Assembly (NCBI GenBank): GCA_951804985.1
Contig: OX638135.1
Span: forward strand, 13,419,735-13,483,734
Source: Dryomyza anilis
Lineage: Eukaryota > Arthropoda > Insecta > Diptera > Dryomyzidae
Reading direction: 5' to 3'
Length of the DNA: 64,000 nt
Translations under genes and position numbers: made by a program
Shown: piece by piece, positions 48,201 through 60,347 of the stretch
How the letters are laid out: every line of letters starts with the position of its first letter
Numbering within the stretch: position 1 is the first letter of the stretch
The notes under the pieces: model-generated
What the model saw: the letters and a program-made list of their open reading frames with translations, nothing else
Told to the model about the DNA's origin: nothing
Databases searched by the model: none

Positions 48201-48680
48201 CAAAAAAAAAAAAAAATTAAATCAATTTGGACCATGAATTTGGAAACAAAAAGAAATATTAATTAAGTTACACATGTGGACAATAGCATTTAAAAAAATA
48301 TTGAGCTTTGCAAATTTTCTTTATACATATTGATTGACATACAAAATATGTTTTGTATTTTTGTCAATTATTATATCTCAAAAGATGTATTTTATAATAA
48401 ATTTGACGTTTTACTAACGTTTAAGATCGTGGCCCCGCCTCAATACGACTATGAAACCATGCGACTTTATAAATGGTCAATTCCCATATATTATTATATT
48501 TGTTAGTTTAAAACATACATATAGTAATGAGACCCACGACGTTTGAATACAAACACAAATTATTTTCTATTTTCTATAAAAGTTTATTTTGCCCCTTATC
48601 ATGTATCTTTTTATGATCGTCTCGTTTTTAGTCCCCTTCGTCTAAAATTCTTCGTCTAAAATCAGTAAGATAAAATTAAT
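48201..48680. other. Unassigned AT-rich sequence
   Basis: Includes GGCCCCGCCTCAATACG near 48431 but no recognised domain or repeat partner. Confidence 0.35.
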
Positions 48681-48762
48681 AATACTATACTTGAAAAGAA
48701 AACTAGAATTATAGAACGTTTAAACAAAGATAGAATAGATGAAAACATTATAGAAGACTAGC
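48681..48762 (+). pseudogene. pol: Possible errantivirus integrase C-terminal fragment
   Basis: A short frame with RIIERLNKDRIDENII resembles the segment after the integrase core in gypsy-type pol. Short and isolated, so tentative. Confidence 0.35.
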
Positions 48763-48920
48763 TGGACCCGTGCACGACTCGTGCCAAGATTTTGTGAATG
48801 CAAATTAATATAAAAAACATTTTTATTATTTATATCAGGGACCCGTGCATCGCTGTGGAACTTTTTTTATTGGTTTTGTAAATGTAGTAACCAAATAACA
48901 ATTCTCCGCTAAAACAACTT
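48763..48920. repeat. Repeat with a CTAGCTGGACCCGTGCACG start
   Basis: Contains two related phrases, GGACCCGTGCACGACTCG and GGGACCCGTGCATCGCTG, of a kind common at ends of dispersed insect repeats. Class uncertain. Confidence 0.4.
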
Positions 48921-49150
48921 TTCTCAAAGACAATTCTTTCTCAGACTGCGCTTCCCCTTAGAATTCTTCCCCGTAGAACATTTCGCCGTAGAATTCAACT
49001 CAGTAGAAATATTCCCCGTAAAATTCTTCCCCTTTTGAACGCTTTTCCGTAGAATTCTTCCCAGTAAAATTCTTCCCGTAGAATTCATCCCGGTAGAATT
49101 GTTCCCGGTAGAATTATTTCCCGTTGAATTTTTCCCCGTAGAGTTTTTCA
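48921..49150. repeat. 15-bp minisatellite (CCCGTAGAATTCTTC)n
   Basis: Degenerate 15-bp units over about 230 bp. The 75-residue frame of TGKNS-type repeats on the - strand is an artefact. Confidence 0.85.
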
Positions 49151-49375
49151 CAGTAGATGTTTTAGTGTGGTGAGTTTTAGTGTGTGTTTTTATGTATTGA
49201 GTTTTAATGTGGTGAATTTTAGTGTGGTGAGTTTTAGTGTGTTGTGTTTTATTGTCGTGAGTTTTAGTGTGGTGAATTTTATTGAGTTTTTGTATGGTGA
49301 GTTCTAGCGTTATGAGTTTTAATGTGGGAAATTTTGGTGTGGTGAGTTTAAAGAATTTTGGGTGGTTGTTAACCT
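49151..49375. repeat. 15-bp minisatellite (GTGGTGAGTTTTAGT)n, degenerate
   Basis: Reverse-complement version of the array at 9248-9496, adjacent to the preceding minisatellite. Confidence 0.85.
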
Positions 49376-49994
49376 GGTGTGAAATATCTTGATATCACTA
49401 TAATAACTGTTGACATAAACGTAATATTGACATACACGTAATGTAAAATGTATCTTCCATGGGGGGTGCCACGCCCAATGGTCCAATCACTCCCACATTC
49501 GGCGAAACCGTTTAGAATGGTTAAAAATAACGCTGACCAAAATTTCATGAAATTTGCTATTCCAATTGCTGATATAAAGTGTTTTTAATTTTTGGGTTAT
49601 ATGGGAGGTGCCACGCCCAGTCCACCAATCTTACCGAGATATAGCATATACTTTGCCCAGGCCCAACATACATATTGTGCCAAAATTTTATTTAATTCGG
49701 TTTTGACGACAAAAAGAACGTAATGGTCGAAATCACCATTTGTAAAAAAAAATAATCGACAAAAACAACAATGTTCAAAAAATTTGGAAAAAAAAATTGT
49801 TAAAAAAAAGTTTTGGACGACAAAAACAATGCAATGGTCAAAATCACCATTTTCCAAAAAAAAAAAAACAATGTCGAAAAAAAAATGTTTTTGTTTTTGA
49901 TTTTTTTTTTGGTTTTCATTTAGTTTGGATTTTTGTTTTAAGTTATTGCTTTTGTTTTTGTATTTTTGTTTTTGTTTTGTGCTTTTGTGTTTGA
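49376..49994. repeat. Repeat G region
   Basis: Includes GGGGGTGCCACGCCCAATGG (49459) and GGGAGGTGCCACGCCCAGTC (49603), a phrase frequent in fly non-autonomous repeats, then AATGGTCGAAATCACCATT motifs (49721, 49831) as at 9178-9200, and a T-rich tract 49889-49990 repeated at 55366-55485. Low-complexity frames are not genes. Confidence 0.5.
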
Positions 49995-50279
49995 AAAAAT
50001 TACGCAAATTTCATGAAATTATTAAAAATACACTTTTTATAGCGTACATTTTAAAAACAGGTTTTACAACTGTTTTCGCAATAATTATTTTAGCGATACA
50101 CCAAATAAAAGCGTGAAATTGACTACATTTATAGCAGTAACTTTACAATCATTTTTTAGAGTGTAGATAATAATCATAATATTAATAAAAAAAATTATCT
50201 CAATAACTCCCTTTTTTAAAAATTTAAAATAAAATATATGTTAAAGAGTATCCTTTTGCTAACGAACAGTAAATTTAAT
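49995..50279 (-). repeat. Shared 3' flank of the LINE (uninterrupted)
   Basis: Inverted match to 1995-2079 plus 2978-3178 without the DINE and SINE, giving the pre-insertion arrangement. Confidence 0.75.
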
Positions 50280-51590
50280 CTTGTTTTGGCTAATACAGCT
50301 AGCTTGCACTTCACAGCATAATGCTGGAAAATATTTACCCACTAAATTAGTTCGGCTCGTGAACAAACACATGCATTTGTTTCATTATAGTTTTAGTCTA
50401 CATTTGAGTTGGTTTTTTGACTGATTTATATTATAGTGTGGACAATTATTAACTAAATTACACATTCGATTGAAAGGTCATGCAGCAACATAATTAGTTC
50501 TACTATAAGGTAGATAAAAAAGAACATAACGATTTCTGATACTTCTACGATTATAGTTAAAACTAATATAGTTAAGAAGCTCGGGTGAATCAAGTCTACT
50601 CGTAATTAATTGATGTATATAAGTGATATCGGCAATCTGTCTGCGCTCGTCAAGAGTCTTTAAATTTAGTAGTTTCAGACGAGGTAATTACATCTCTACA
50701 GTGGATTTTAACTTGATCATATACAATACGTTCAAACAATTTCGGTATTGATGACAGTTTAGCGATTGGCCTATAGTTATTTACATCATTTTTACACCCC
50801 TTTTTAAAAATTGGGCTTATAAATGAATTTTTCCAAAATATTGGATTTATTAAATATAGAACAAAGTGGTTTACATAACGAAGTACCACATTTCTTTATA
50901 ACTGTTGCCGGGATACCGTCTGGTCCAGAACTTAAATCATCATCAATCGTCGAAATATATTGCAAAATCTGCTCCGGAGAAAATGATATAGAGACTAATG
51001 AAGTTTAAGGAGCAGAATGCATGTAATCAAAATAATTAACATCGGTTATAAAAGAATCATTAAAGAATGATTGTTTAAATAGGCTTGCAAATAGGCCACA
51101 TATCACATTAGGGTCGGTAGTGAATTCATCATTATTTTTAAATGATCATTATTTTTAAAACCATCGCTCCTTTTTTAGTATTGATGAAACCCCAGAACTT
51201 TTTTGGATCTGATAAAATTGGTATCTTCATTTTATCAATATACTCAGAGTAATGAATTTTCGATCTAGATTTGAATTTCAGAAACATTTTGTTGCATGTT
51301 TCTAGGTTACTTGGGTCTTGACTGCTGACATATTTATTCCATGCTCTATTCCTAGAGTGTACAGGGATACGTTGAAGTCTTAGTGAACTTAAGGCTATAT
51401 GGTACAGATAGTGCTAAGCAGGAAAAGAGTTCATGGTAGAAATAGTTTATGGCAACATCAAGTTCATTATCATAAACATAGTCTGAAATTAAATCAATTT
51501 TAGCAGACAATAATTCATCTAACAATGAAAAGTTGGCTTTTTTAAAATTAAATTCATAAGCATTGTCTGCATATTTACCATTAATGATAT
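50280..51590 (-). pseudogene. LINE (CR1/Jockey-group) RT region with internal deletion
   Basis: On the - strand: linker with SVPYSLKFTKTSTYP (about 51360-51430), PDGIPATV block (about 50900-50925), FKKGCKNDVNNYRPIAKLSS (about 50750-50815), then a direct jump from the finger region to the C-terminal LKLLNLKTLDERRQ-type segment near 50640-50680. The palm with the catalytic FADD box is deleted. The 3' end corresponds to that of the copy at 412-1994. Confidence 0.85.
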
Positions 51591-52260
51591 TCGCTCTATC
51601 AGATTGGCGGATGATATACATCAATGTCCATTAGAACATTCGTCGAATTTGTAACTACAACATTGTTACTATCTGTAGTAAATACTAAGTCAAGTTGTCG
51701 TTCCAGACAATAAGTAATACAACTTACTTGTTGTAAGTCAGATGATATAGTGACAAATTTCTGTTCTTGTCGAGATTTAGAGTTAGACGCACAAGAATAT
51801 GTGTCGTCGTCAGAGTTATTCCATTTTAAATCTGGCAAATTAAAATCACCTAAAAGTATAATGTCATCAGAGCTATTAAGCATTTCTAATAAAAAATCTA
51901 TGGACTTAGATAAGGTCTTATAGACTTCTATGCTACTTTTCGGGGGAATGTAAGCGGTTAAGACATATACACTGGAATTGTGAAGTACAATCTTAACACA
52001 AATAAGCTCTAGTGAAGCAGCAATTGGAATTTCTAATTATGAACCTATTAAATTGTTCCTTATTGCAATTAATATACCACCACCGACTGGAGATTTTTCC
52101 AGGCCAAATCTATCTTTTCTAAAAACATTGAATGAATTATCAAATAATTCTACGTTTGAAAAGCTCTTATTTAGCCATGTTTCAGTTAGTGCGATGATAT
52201 CAAACGCAAAATTCTGAGTGGATAAAAAGAGATCCCGAGTCTTTGAACGCAATCCCCTTA
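51591..52260 (-). pseudogene. LINE APE-type endonuclease
   Basis: On the - strand: FAFDIIALTETWLNKSFS (about 52155-52210), with the Glu of the TETW motif; FRKDRFGLEKSPVGGGILIA (about 52060-52120); and ILLGDFNLPDLKW (about 51825-51865), whose GDFN Asp/Asn are catalytic. A frame break lies between the first two blocks and the last. Belongs with the RT at 50280-51590. Confidence 0.85.
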
Positions 52261-52960
52261 CGTTTTGGTACTAAGGGAGATACGCTTAAGTTTTCTGGAT
52301 TTTGGTGGACTGTTTTAGTTGGTCTATTGTTTCTTTTGGTTTTGAACTTGGAAACAAGGATGTTATCAGTCCAAAGATTTGAACTGATAATGACCGCAGC
52401 ATGTTCTTCAGCAATTGACAAAGTAAAAGATGCATGCGATGGCCTGTTTCCGATTTTTTATTACAAGAAATGTAAGTATCAATTGGCACGAGTTTATTCA
52501 TTTTTATAAAATTGGAAATATTTTCTGTTGTTGTGTCAGGCATCAACCGAGATATATAAATTCTTTTTTATTTTGGGATTTGCTTTTAATTTATATACTA
52601 ACTGATATATTACTACTTGTGGTTGTTTTGGGTAGGGTAACTGCTATTAGTGATGGACTAATAGAAGGAACAGAAGTTCTTTGGGAACTACGTTTAGCCT
52701 TAGGAGGACTTAAAGATTTATTATAATATTTTCGTTTGCGTTTTTTTTTTTCAACTTTTTTAGTTGAAGGTTCATTATCAGAGACTGATTCATTAATAAT
52801 AGCTGTATTATCTTCAATACAGTCAGGCTTATTTGCGGTATCACTGCTTTCTACTGTTGAGCTGAATTCTTTTAACGAATTTTAGATTTCACTGTAGTTT
52901 GAATTTAAAATACTAAGTTTTTCACCAACGGACAGTACCAGTAAAATTCAGTGCATCTAA
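52200..52960 (-). pseudogene. LINE ORF1-like RNA-binding protein
   Basis: On the - strand a basic KKVEKKKRKRKYYNK stretch (about 52715-52765) is followed by a segment with LYISRLMPDTTTENISNFIK (about 52510-52570) and later AEEHAAVIISSNLWTDNILV (about 52350-52415). The last two resemble the RNA-recognition-like fold of LINE ORF1 proteins. A frameshift separates them near 52440. It overlaps the start of the endonuclease ORF region. Confidence 0.65.
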
Positions 52961-53486
52961 TGGAACAATTGACAACAGGGACCAGAACAGGAAAACATTA
53001 AGTTAAAAATGTTCTGACTTTTACATTTGTCCCTCTGTGAACAGGCTGCGAAGTTTTCAATGGATAAAAAATCCATAGTATAAAATTATCGAAAAACATA
53101 ATGTTAAGAATTAAGTGCTAAAAAAATATAAGTCAAGCAAGGGTTAATGTTATTACGTTTAAGCACACTAACAACACAACAAGAGATTAGCGTAAACAAA
53201 TATTGCACAAAGAGGAATTGAAAGACACAAATAAAATAATAATTCACATGCACCAAATTAATTTAGTTACAAAAATCTATGTAATTCGTAGTTTCATAAA
53301 CATTGACTATTTGTTAAATCAATTATTCGATCAATAATGTAAAACGCGTGTACACTTTATAATATTATTTATATTAATTGATTTTTAAGTGAGGATATTA
53401 TAATCGCAAAAGCATGCACTAAAAAAGACGACCGTCACCGACAAAGGAACGAAACCAACTGAAGAAAATTTCAAAGTGTTGTTTGT
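52961..53486. other. Probable LINE 5' region and flank
   Basis: AT-rich, no recognised coding sequence. May hold the LINE 5' untranslated region. Confidence 0.35.
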
Positions 53487-54976
53487 TAGGGCGGATCGCA
53501 ACCAAACTTTTATTTTTATTTCAAAATGTAATAGGGCTTAAAGTTACATTATGCTGCTAGAGTTTACCACAAAAATGTTGAGTCGAAAAAAATAATGTCA
53601 TATGTTCGAGCATTGCAGGTAAAGTTAAAAAACGCTTTAAATCCATTATTTTATTTTTTTTTACCATCTGGGCCATACAACACCAAATCGAGCGGATGGC
53701 CAATTTTTATAACTTTGAGCCACTGTATCACTAAAAGTAGTGGGCGAAAAAAATAAAAAAAAAAATTATCAATGCATATCTCGATACCCTTTATCAGTTG
53801 TCCAAATTTTATTGAAATCGAAGACAGTGAGTTCCAACTGCTAGTCGATTTGGTGTGGAATGGCCCATCTTCACAATTTTTTGCCTCGTAATAGACTCAA
53901 AAAGTTAGAGATTGTATCTATTAATGTCCTCCTAAAATTTCATCAATTTTTAATAAAATCTTATACCCGTGCATAGTCCCTGAAGTTGAAAAAGTACAAA
54001 AAATCGACATTTTCTTTGTTTAAACCGTTCTAAAATCGGCATGGATGGTTATTTTGACCTGTAATTTTTTTATATTTGTTTTTAGGTGTGCTGAATCCAA
54101 ATTTTTTTACGGCCAATTTCTATCGGGTATAGTTTTTTTTACTGATTCCATCATATTGCTTTAAGTTTTGTTGTCGTTATTGGTCTTAAATGTTATATAA
54201 TGGTCCTAGAATTTCCATCATACAATTTTAGTAAAAAAAAATATCTTTCTGTGTTCTAGCATTGCAACCGAAGGTAAACATATCTTTAAGAAATATAAAT
54301 TTATGTTTAAAAAATATTGTGTTTTGGATCAGAATAAGCTAAAAAAATTAGATTTCGAATCTATTAACGCTCTCCCAAAATTTCATCATTTTTAAAACAA
54401 ATGTTGTGGCTACGCATCGTCCTTGAAGTGGAACCACCCAATAAATAGTAATTTTCTTTGACGTTCTTTTTGATTTTTTTTAGTGAAATTGTTTATGGTC
54501 AATTTTAGAACCATTATAATACTTATAAACCCAATAACGCCAAATAAATCTCAAACAATTTGATGTAACGAATTTGGATTCAGCACAACTATTAATATAT
54601 ATAAAAAAATTACACGTCAAAATAACCACCCATGCCGATTTTAAAACGGTTTAACCAAAGAAATGACAATTTTTTGTACTTTTTCAATTTCAAGAACGAT
54701 GCGCGAGTATAAGATTTTATTCAAAATTGATGAAATTTTAGGGGGACATTAATAGATACGATCTCTAATTTTTTGAGTCTATTACGATCCAAAAAAAAAA
54801 GTTTATGTAGATGGTAAAAAATAAAAATATGGATTTAAAGTTTTTTAACTTCATCTGCAATGCGCGAACAGAGGACATTATTTATTTTGACTCAAATTTT
54901 TTGTGGTAATCTCTGGCAGCACAATGCAACTTTTAAGCCCTATTACAACATTGTAAACAAATTTCGATCCGCCCTA
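53487..54976. mobile_element. Foldback-type element, hAT-like ends
   Basis: Ends TAGGGCGGATCG and CGATCCGCCCTA with long imperfect inverted arms (about 53487-54200 and 54400-54976). Both contain GTAATAGACTCAAAAA, AAAATCGGCATGG and TGCTGAATCCAAATT. The 8-bp flanks TTGTTTGT and GTGTTCGT agree at 6 of 8. About 1.49 kb, non-coding. Confidence 0.75.
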
Positions 54977-55365
54977 GTGTTCGTGTTCGTTCCAATTTAT
55001 TAATAAAAATGTTTTATAAAGTAGACATTTTCATATGAAATTTTTATTACAATTTTTTTTAATTATTTTCTTTGTAATGATATTAAACTATAACAACCAT
55101 TAAATTTTTTTTATAGCTTTTCAAAAGAAGATTTAATTTGGGGTGACCATATTTGATAGGTGACCAGACTTCGGAATTTTGCGTTCGCAAACAGAAGGCG
55201 CTCGTATGTATTTGTGTCATAAACAATGTTTCAGCGTTCATGTGTTCGTGCCGCGCAACAGTCGTTAGCTCGCTGCTGTAAAGTGTGAAACACGAGCTAA
55301 CAGAAATTCAATCGTCCAACCGAGCTGAGCATGCAGCATCGTACTCGCTGCTCGATCTTCTGTTT
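54977..55365. other. Unassigned sequence, locally GC-richer
   Basis: 55170-55350 is less AT-rich (GTTCGTGCCGCGCAACAGTC...) than its surroundings. No ORF or motif gives an identity. Confidence 0.35.
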
Positions 55366-55485
55366 TGGATTTTTTTTTGTTTTTCATTTTCTTTCATTTT
55401 ATTGTTTTTCCTTTAGTTTGGATTTTTGTTTTATGTTATTGCTTTTGTTATTGTATTTTTGCTTTTGTTTTGTGCTTTTGTTCAC
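55366..55485. repeat. T-rich repeat G fragment
   Basis: Matches 49889-49990 (TAGTTTGGATTTTTGTTTTA). Confidence 0.6.
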
Positions 55486-55564
55486 AAAACAAAAGAAAGA
55501 AAATGTACCATTAAGTACTTTATGGTACGACCATTGATTGATTGGTTCATGTATTAATAGTTTT

Positions 55565-55721
55565 TATACCCTACACTAAGAGTGAAAGGGTATATTCAGT
55601 TTGGTACGCCGTTTGTAACACCCAGAAGGAAGCATCTCCGGTATGGAAAAGTATATATATTCTTGATCAGAATGACCTCCTGAGTCGATTTAGCGATGTC
55701 CGTCTGTCCGTCTGTCTGTCC

Positions 55722-55759
<38 letters not shown>

Positions 55760-56271
55760 CTGTTGAAATCCCTACTACTTTTAAAATTGAAGAGCTAGAT
55801 AAATGAAACTTATAACTTAGATTACTAATATGTATGTGCGAAAAAATTGATCCGACCACTTATGTTTAAATACCTCATATAAAATGTACATATAAAGATC
55901 AATTTTCATGTATACGTGCTTAGGTAAACTTTTTTGGTCAAATATATATTGATATCATGCTCAAATACATGATAATAATGTTTTCCGGCGAAAAGACTTG
56001 TGGTTCACAAAAAAAAAATCGAAATTCGGTACACCTACCCATTTGTAAATATGGGTATCAAATGAATGGAAATTCTTCAGCGATTGTATGTTTGTAGTTA
56101 TTTTCAGGATTCGTATACCCTGGTGACCTATATATCACTTTGAATGGTAACCACATATATGTGTAGGGTATTTATAGTCGGCTTAGACCGACTATAATTT
56201 TGATAATCCTAACTATCATAATTACACCTACTTTAAAATTTCCCATGTGATCTAACCTTCCCAACTGGTTT
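55565..56271 (+). mobile_element. DINE family A copy 10
   Basis: TATACCCTACACTAAGAGTG, long CTGT array (about 55701-55763), hairpin TATAGTCGG/CCGACTATA near 56173-56196, end TTCCCAACTGGTTTA. It keeps the longer body variant after the array (CCCTACTACTTTTAAAATTG), shared with copies 1 and 9. Confidence 0.85.
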
Positions 56272-57065
56272 ATTTTGAAATCAAAAGTTTTCTAATTAAT
56301 TCAACAGTATTTGAAAAATTCACTACCATAAATTTAAATATTTCAATATTATTATTATAAATAGATTAAATACTGTTGTTTTAATGGTTTCATCCTATAA
56401 TAATCAACGTGGTATAAAAAAACGTAAAACGAATACAAACATGTTCGTTTTGTACGTCATTCTGCGTGTTTACTCAAAATGGTCGCATGTATTTTTTTGT
56501 AATAATCCACATTATTAAACGTGACATTGGTAAGGACTCAATGTATTTATGGTAAATAAATTATATTTATATATTTATTTATAATTATATTTTTATTTAT
56601 TACAGAAAATAAATAATACATCGAACTTCTATTATGGCAACGGACTCAAAAATAACTGCAGACTCAAGTACTACAATCAATTATTGGAAACCAAAGCAAA
56701 CATTAAATGTTTTATAATCTTTTGCAGCAAGAAGTGTCTTTTTATGTGTGTGTTGTAAAAGTGAATATCAATTTCGACATTTAAATATAATAAATTATAC
56801 AATAAATTAACTAAAATACATTTTTATTTTAATAAATTATTAGGAAAATGTAATTCGACTTTACCATAAAATTAATAATACGTATCATTAAATTTATATA
56901 GGTCTTTCTTATTGTAATTAAAATATCACATTATAAAATTTATGGTATAACCACACATTGTATTAACAGTTTCAATATTACTAAACTAATGGGACGCATC
57001 TTATTGACCAATTTTAATGGTATAAATTATTGTTTTTCTATTGAAATACTATCAATTTACCATGA
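56272..57065. other. Unclassified AT-rich sequence, possible transposon
   Basis: Repeated TTTTAATGGT/ACCATAAA-type motifs and an acceptor-like TTTATTACAG at about 56604 before a short frame starting MATDSKITADSSTTINYWK (56634). No family match from memory; could be the 5' exon of a decayed transposase gene. Confidence 0.3.
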
Positions 57066-57300
57066 TTTTTTTCTGGGTGTAGCTGGTGAAAGTGCCGAGT
57101 TATATCGCTTTGAAAGTTTAGGTTGTATGGGAGGTGTCACGCCTTTTTGTGGCACGCCTCTTTGTCCGCCCATATATAGCCTATCATTCCTTCCAGACCA
57201 TACCGCATCTGTGGTAAAAATTTCAAGAAAATCGGATCAGCCGTTTAGACGGAGATGCGGAACAAACCAACAACATTCAGATTTATTATATTAATAGGAT
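57066..57300 (-). repeat. Interspersed repeat family C, copy 2
   Basis: Reverse-strand counterpart of 3230-3479, with ACCGCATCTGTGG and CCGTTTAGACGGAGATGCGG, ending TATTAATAGGATAGGAT. It carries an extra GTGCCACAAAAAGGCGTGAC-type segment on the - strand. Confidence 0.65.
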
Positions 57301-57315
57301 AGGATTGTGTCAACT

Positions 57316-57895
57316 ACATAAAGGAAGTTAGAGGTGGCAAAAATCATTCTAAATACAGAAAAATAGTACGAGATGTATATAAATATTATAAGACACATGT
57401 AAAGAAAAAGAAAAAATGTCAAAACTATGAAAATGCTAAATTTCTTTTAGAACAACCATCTAGAAGAGAATTAACAAATTTTTTACAAAATAACGCGTAA
57501 ATATATAAAAAAATAATAAATAAATATAAACTAAGATATAATTAGCTTAAGCTAAACTTTTCTTTATACTTTTATTTTTAGATGGAAAAATATCTTATAA
57601 TAATCTTTATTCTATTGAATGTAGACGAACATTCAACATCGGAAATAGAAATTCAATTTATGTAATTAATTGATAATTACAAGTTATATAGATGACTTAG
57701 AACAAATAATTTTAACTAGTAGATTAGGAGTATTAACAAGGAACATTTTATTAGAAGAGGAATTAACTTTAGTAAAGGATATATTCAGTTTTGAACATAT
57801 CAAATTTGCAGTTGCAATTCAAAATGAAGAAATTATCATAATTCTCCTAATTCCAACACTTTCCAATATCAAGTTCGAAAAGATATTATTAGAAC
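57316..57895 (+). pseudogene. env: Errantivirus end of pol and env N-terminal part
   Basis: A lysine-rich pol-end-like frame runs to about 57500. After an AT-rich gap, CTTTTATTTTTAG (about 57569-57581) precedes an ATG whose product starts with a hydrophobic, signal-like stretch. A 93-residue frame (57670-57951) has LEQIILTSRLGVLTRNILLE and IIIILLIPTLSNIKFEKI, the style of insect errantivirus Env. Frames are broken by a stop near 57660. Element E interrupts it at 57896. Endogenous copy, not functional. Confidence 0.6.
57569..57582 (+). promoter_or_regulatory. Candidate env splice acceptor
   Basis: CTTTTATTTTTAG directly followed by ATG; errantivirus env is known to be made from a spliced RNA. 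Confidence 0.45.
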
Positions 57896-59689
57896 CACGG
57901 ATTGAAACCATAACCGAAACCGATATCCGTTTAAAACCGTTTCATTTTTAAAACCGAAACCGTAACCGAAACCGTTATACGAAAATCAGAAATAAACCGA
58001 CATACAAAACCGAAATAAACGGTTTCGATTTTATACCGGTTTAAAACGGTTTTTAAAAAAGTATAAAAACAAACACAAAAACATATTTTATTTTATATAT
58101 GTAGAAGATCTTAAGTACAAGGCATTTTTAATGTATTTAATAAAATGTGCACGCCAAGTTTTGGTCTTGCATAGGTTCATATGATTTTGTTCTTGGTCTA
58201 GTTCTTGCGATACCTTTCTTGCTCTTGCTTGCAAAAATCATGCAAAATTTTACTTTTTAAATTTTAAATAAAAGATCGAAGACAAATATCTTAAACTGCA
58301 TATTAATTATGAAAACGAATAGAATTTGAACACTAATTGTATTTAAGTTACTTATTTTCCATATTTTCAATTTCTTCAACAAAAAATAAATTATTTTACT
58401 ATCAAAAAAATCCAATAACATAAAAATTTGAATTATATTTTAACAAGAATTAACTATTAAAAAATAATTGGAATATTTCTTATAGGCATATTTCTGTTTT
58501 CGTCAGAGATTAAAAAAATCCGTATGCTACACGTAGCGTATGTCAATTAATCTTTGCGAACACAAACTCAAACGCTACAAAGCGAACACTAACAGAAAGA
58601 AGAGAATAAAACAATAACGAATTACGATCGTATGCACACACTACATCAACGACAATTCTTCGTTTCTATCCTCTATCATCGCATGACAACAAACAGCCGC
58701 ATGACAACAGCCAGACGCATTACAACGGACAGACGCATGACAACAGACAGTCGCAGGACACTACACTACAAGTATGTATCTAGTACAGCTATCTAGTTGG
58801 AAACAAAAACGAGTTTTCTTTGTGGTACAAAAATTTCCCGCCAAAAATTCTATCAAAAGCTTGAATGCTGCTTTATTCTCATTTTTGTTCTTGTTGCACA
58901 TTCAAACGAATCAGCGGATTTGTGAAAAAAAAAACAAAAACACAAAAAACTTAATCAGCTAAATGAGGTACACTGTGAAAATGTTCATATATATATTATT
59001 TTTTTGTTGTTGTTTAATAAGTTAAATGAAACATTGCACGTAGAACTTAACTTAAGAAAAACTTTATCAACATCTCAGTAACTACATAAGAAAATACGAA
59101 AAATAGGGTACAAGTTCGACAAGTTCGAACATTTCAAGTATACAGGCAGATATTTGTTTGCAGATATTGCAGTTCACTGAATTGTTAAAATTTAATTACT
59201 TTGGCTTTTATGGATGGAAATTGTACAAAATTCTTCTTCTTAAGGAGTTTAAGAATATTTACCGATGTATTCTTGTTGCTCTTGGTTAAGATTCGCTCTC
59301 GGCTCTCTTCTGTAATTCATATCATATCGCAGGTGAAGTCAAAATGTTGCTTTTCAATAGTTTGTGTTCACAATTGAAATTCTTGGCAAAATCAATTAAA
59401 TAATTCACATAACACAATATTGTCACTAAAATAAAAACAAACATTGTTTTAATTACGTTTCCCACTTTACCCATATAACACAATTTGAACTAACTTAGCA
59501 CCATATAAACAATGTTAAATTAATTGAAAAATAAGAAAAAAAAAAAAAAAAAATTATACAAAAATCGAAATCAAAACCGAAACCGTAACTTGGAACCGGT
59601 ACACCGAAACCGTTTCGTTATAAAAACTAAAAACCGTAACCGAAACCGAAACGCGGAAAAACCCGAAATCGTTTAGGTTTCAATCCGTG
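57896..59689 (+). mobile_element. hAT-like non-autonomous element E, complete copy 5
   Basis: CACGGATTGAAACC at 57896 and GGTTTCAATCCGTG ending at 59689, length 1794 bp. The flanks ATTAGAAC (57888-57895) and ATCAGAAC (59690-59697) agree at 7 of 8. The env frame resumes immediately after it. The body is colinear with copy 2 and includes an uninterrupted MITE target site. Confidence 0.88.
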
Positions 59690-59896
59690 ATCAGAACCTA
59701 TCCCAAATAAATCAAATAAAAGTGTCCATTTACAGTATTCACATATACTGTTAGATAAAGAAAATAAAATATATTAGTCAAATGTTAGCGACAACAAAAT
59801 AAAAAAAAATTAAAACAAATTGTATTGGAATTATTTTTAAGTCAATAGAAGCCAACTGTTTAATGCAGAAAGAATACTTGCCAAATTTTTAAGCAG
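59690..59896 (+). pseudogene. env: Errantivirus env continuation
   Basis: Reads EPIPNKSNKSVHLQYSHILL and then decays with stops. In-phase continuation on the far side of element E supports a single env broken by the insertion. Its end is cut by the TIR element at 59897. Confidence 0.55.
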
Positions 59897-60347
59897 CCCA
59901 GATAGCAAACCTGCGCGCACAAAAATTATGTCGTGCGGGCTCACATCGTGCATGCTGTATGCGAGCAAATGAACACACAATGTGGGGGCGCACGACATGA
60001 GAACGTAGTGAAAGCAGTGTGCGAGCACTCAAAAATCACAAAACGCGATTGAGTAGTGCGATCTCATAGTGCGATCACTCAAAAATAAAAAAAATGAATA
60101 AAATTAGGCGCACGATGTGAGTGCGTAGTGAGAGCAGTGTGCGAGCACACAAAAATCACAAAACTCGCATTAGTGCGAGCTCACGATGTGATTGCGTAGT
60201 GAACTCATAGTGCGATCACTCAAAAATCACAATACTCGTATTTGTGCGAGCACTATAGTAAAATATGAAAGATAGATTTTTTTCAATTTTACATTGGTTT
60301 TGTAAACAAACAAAAAAAATATATTATTATTTTTGTGATATTGCCAG

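Noticed and set aside
48924..49151. 75-residue TGKNS-repeat ORF
   Set aside because: Frame of a degenerate 15-bp minisatellite.
49597..50116. Phe/Lys-rich ORFs around the T-rich tract
   Set aside because: Low-complexity homopolymer-rich repeat G sequence.
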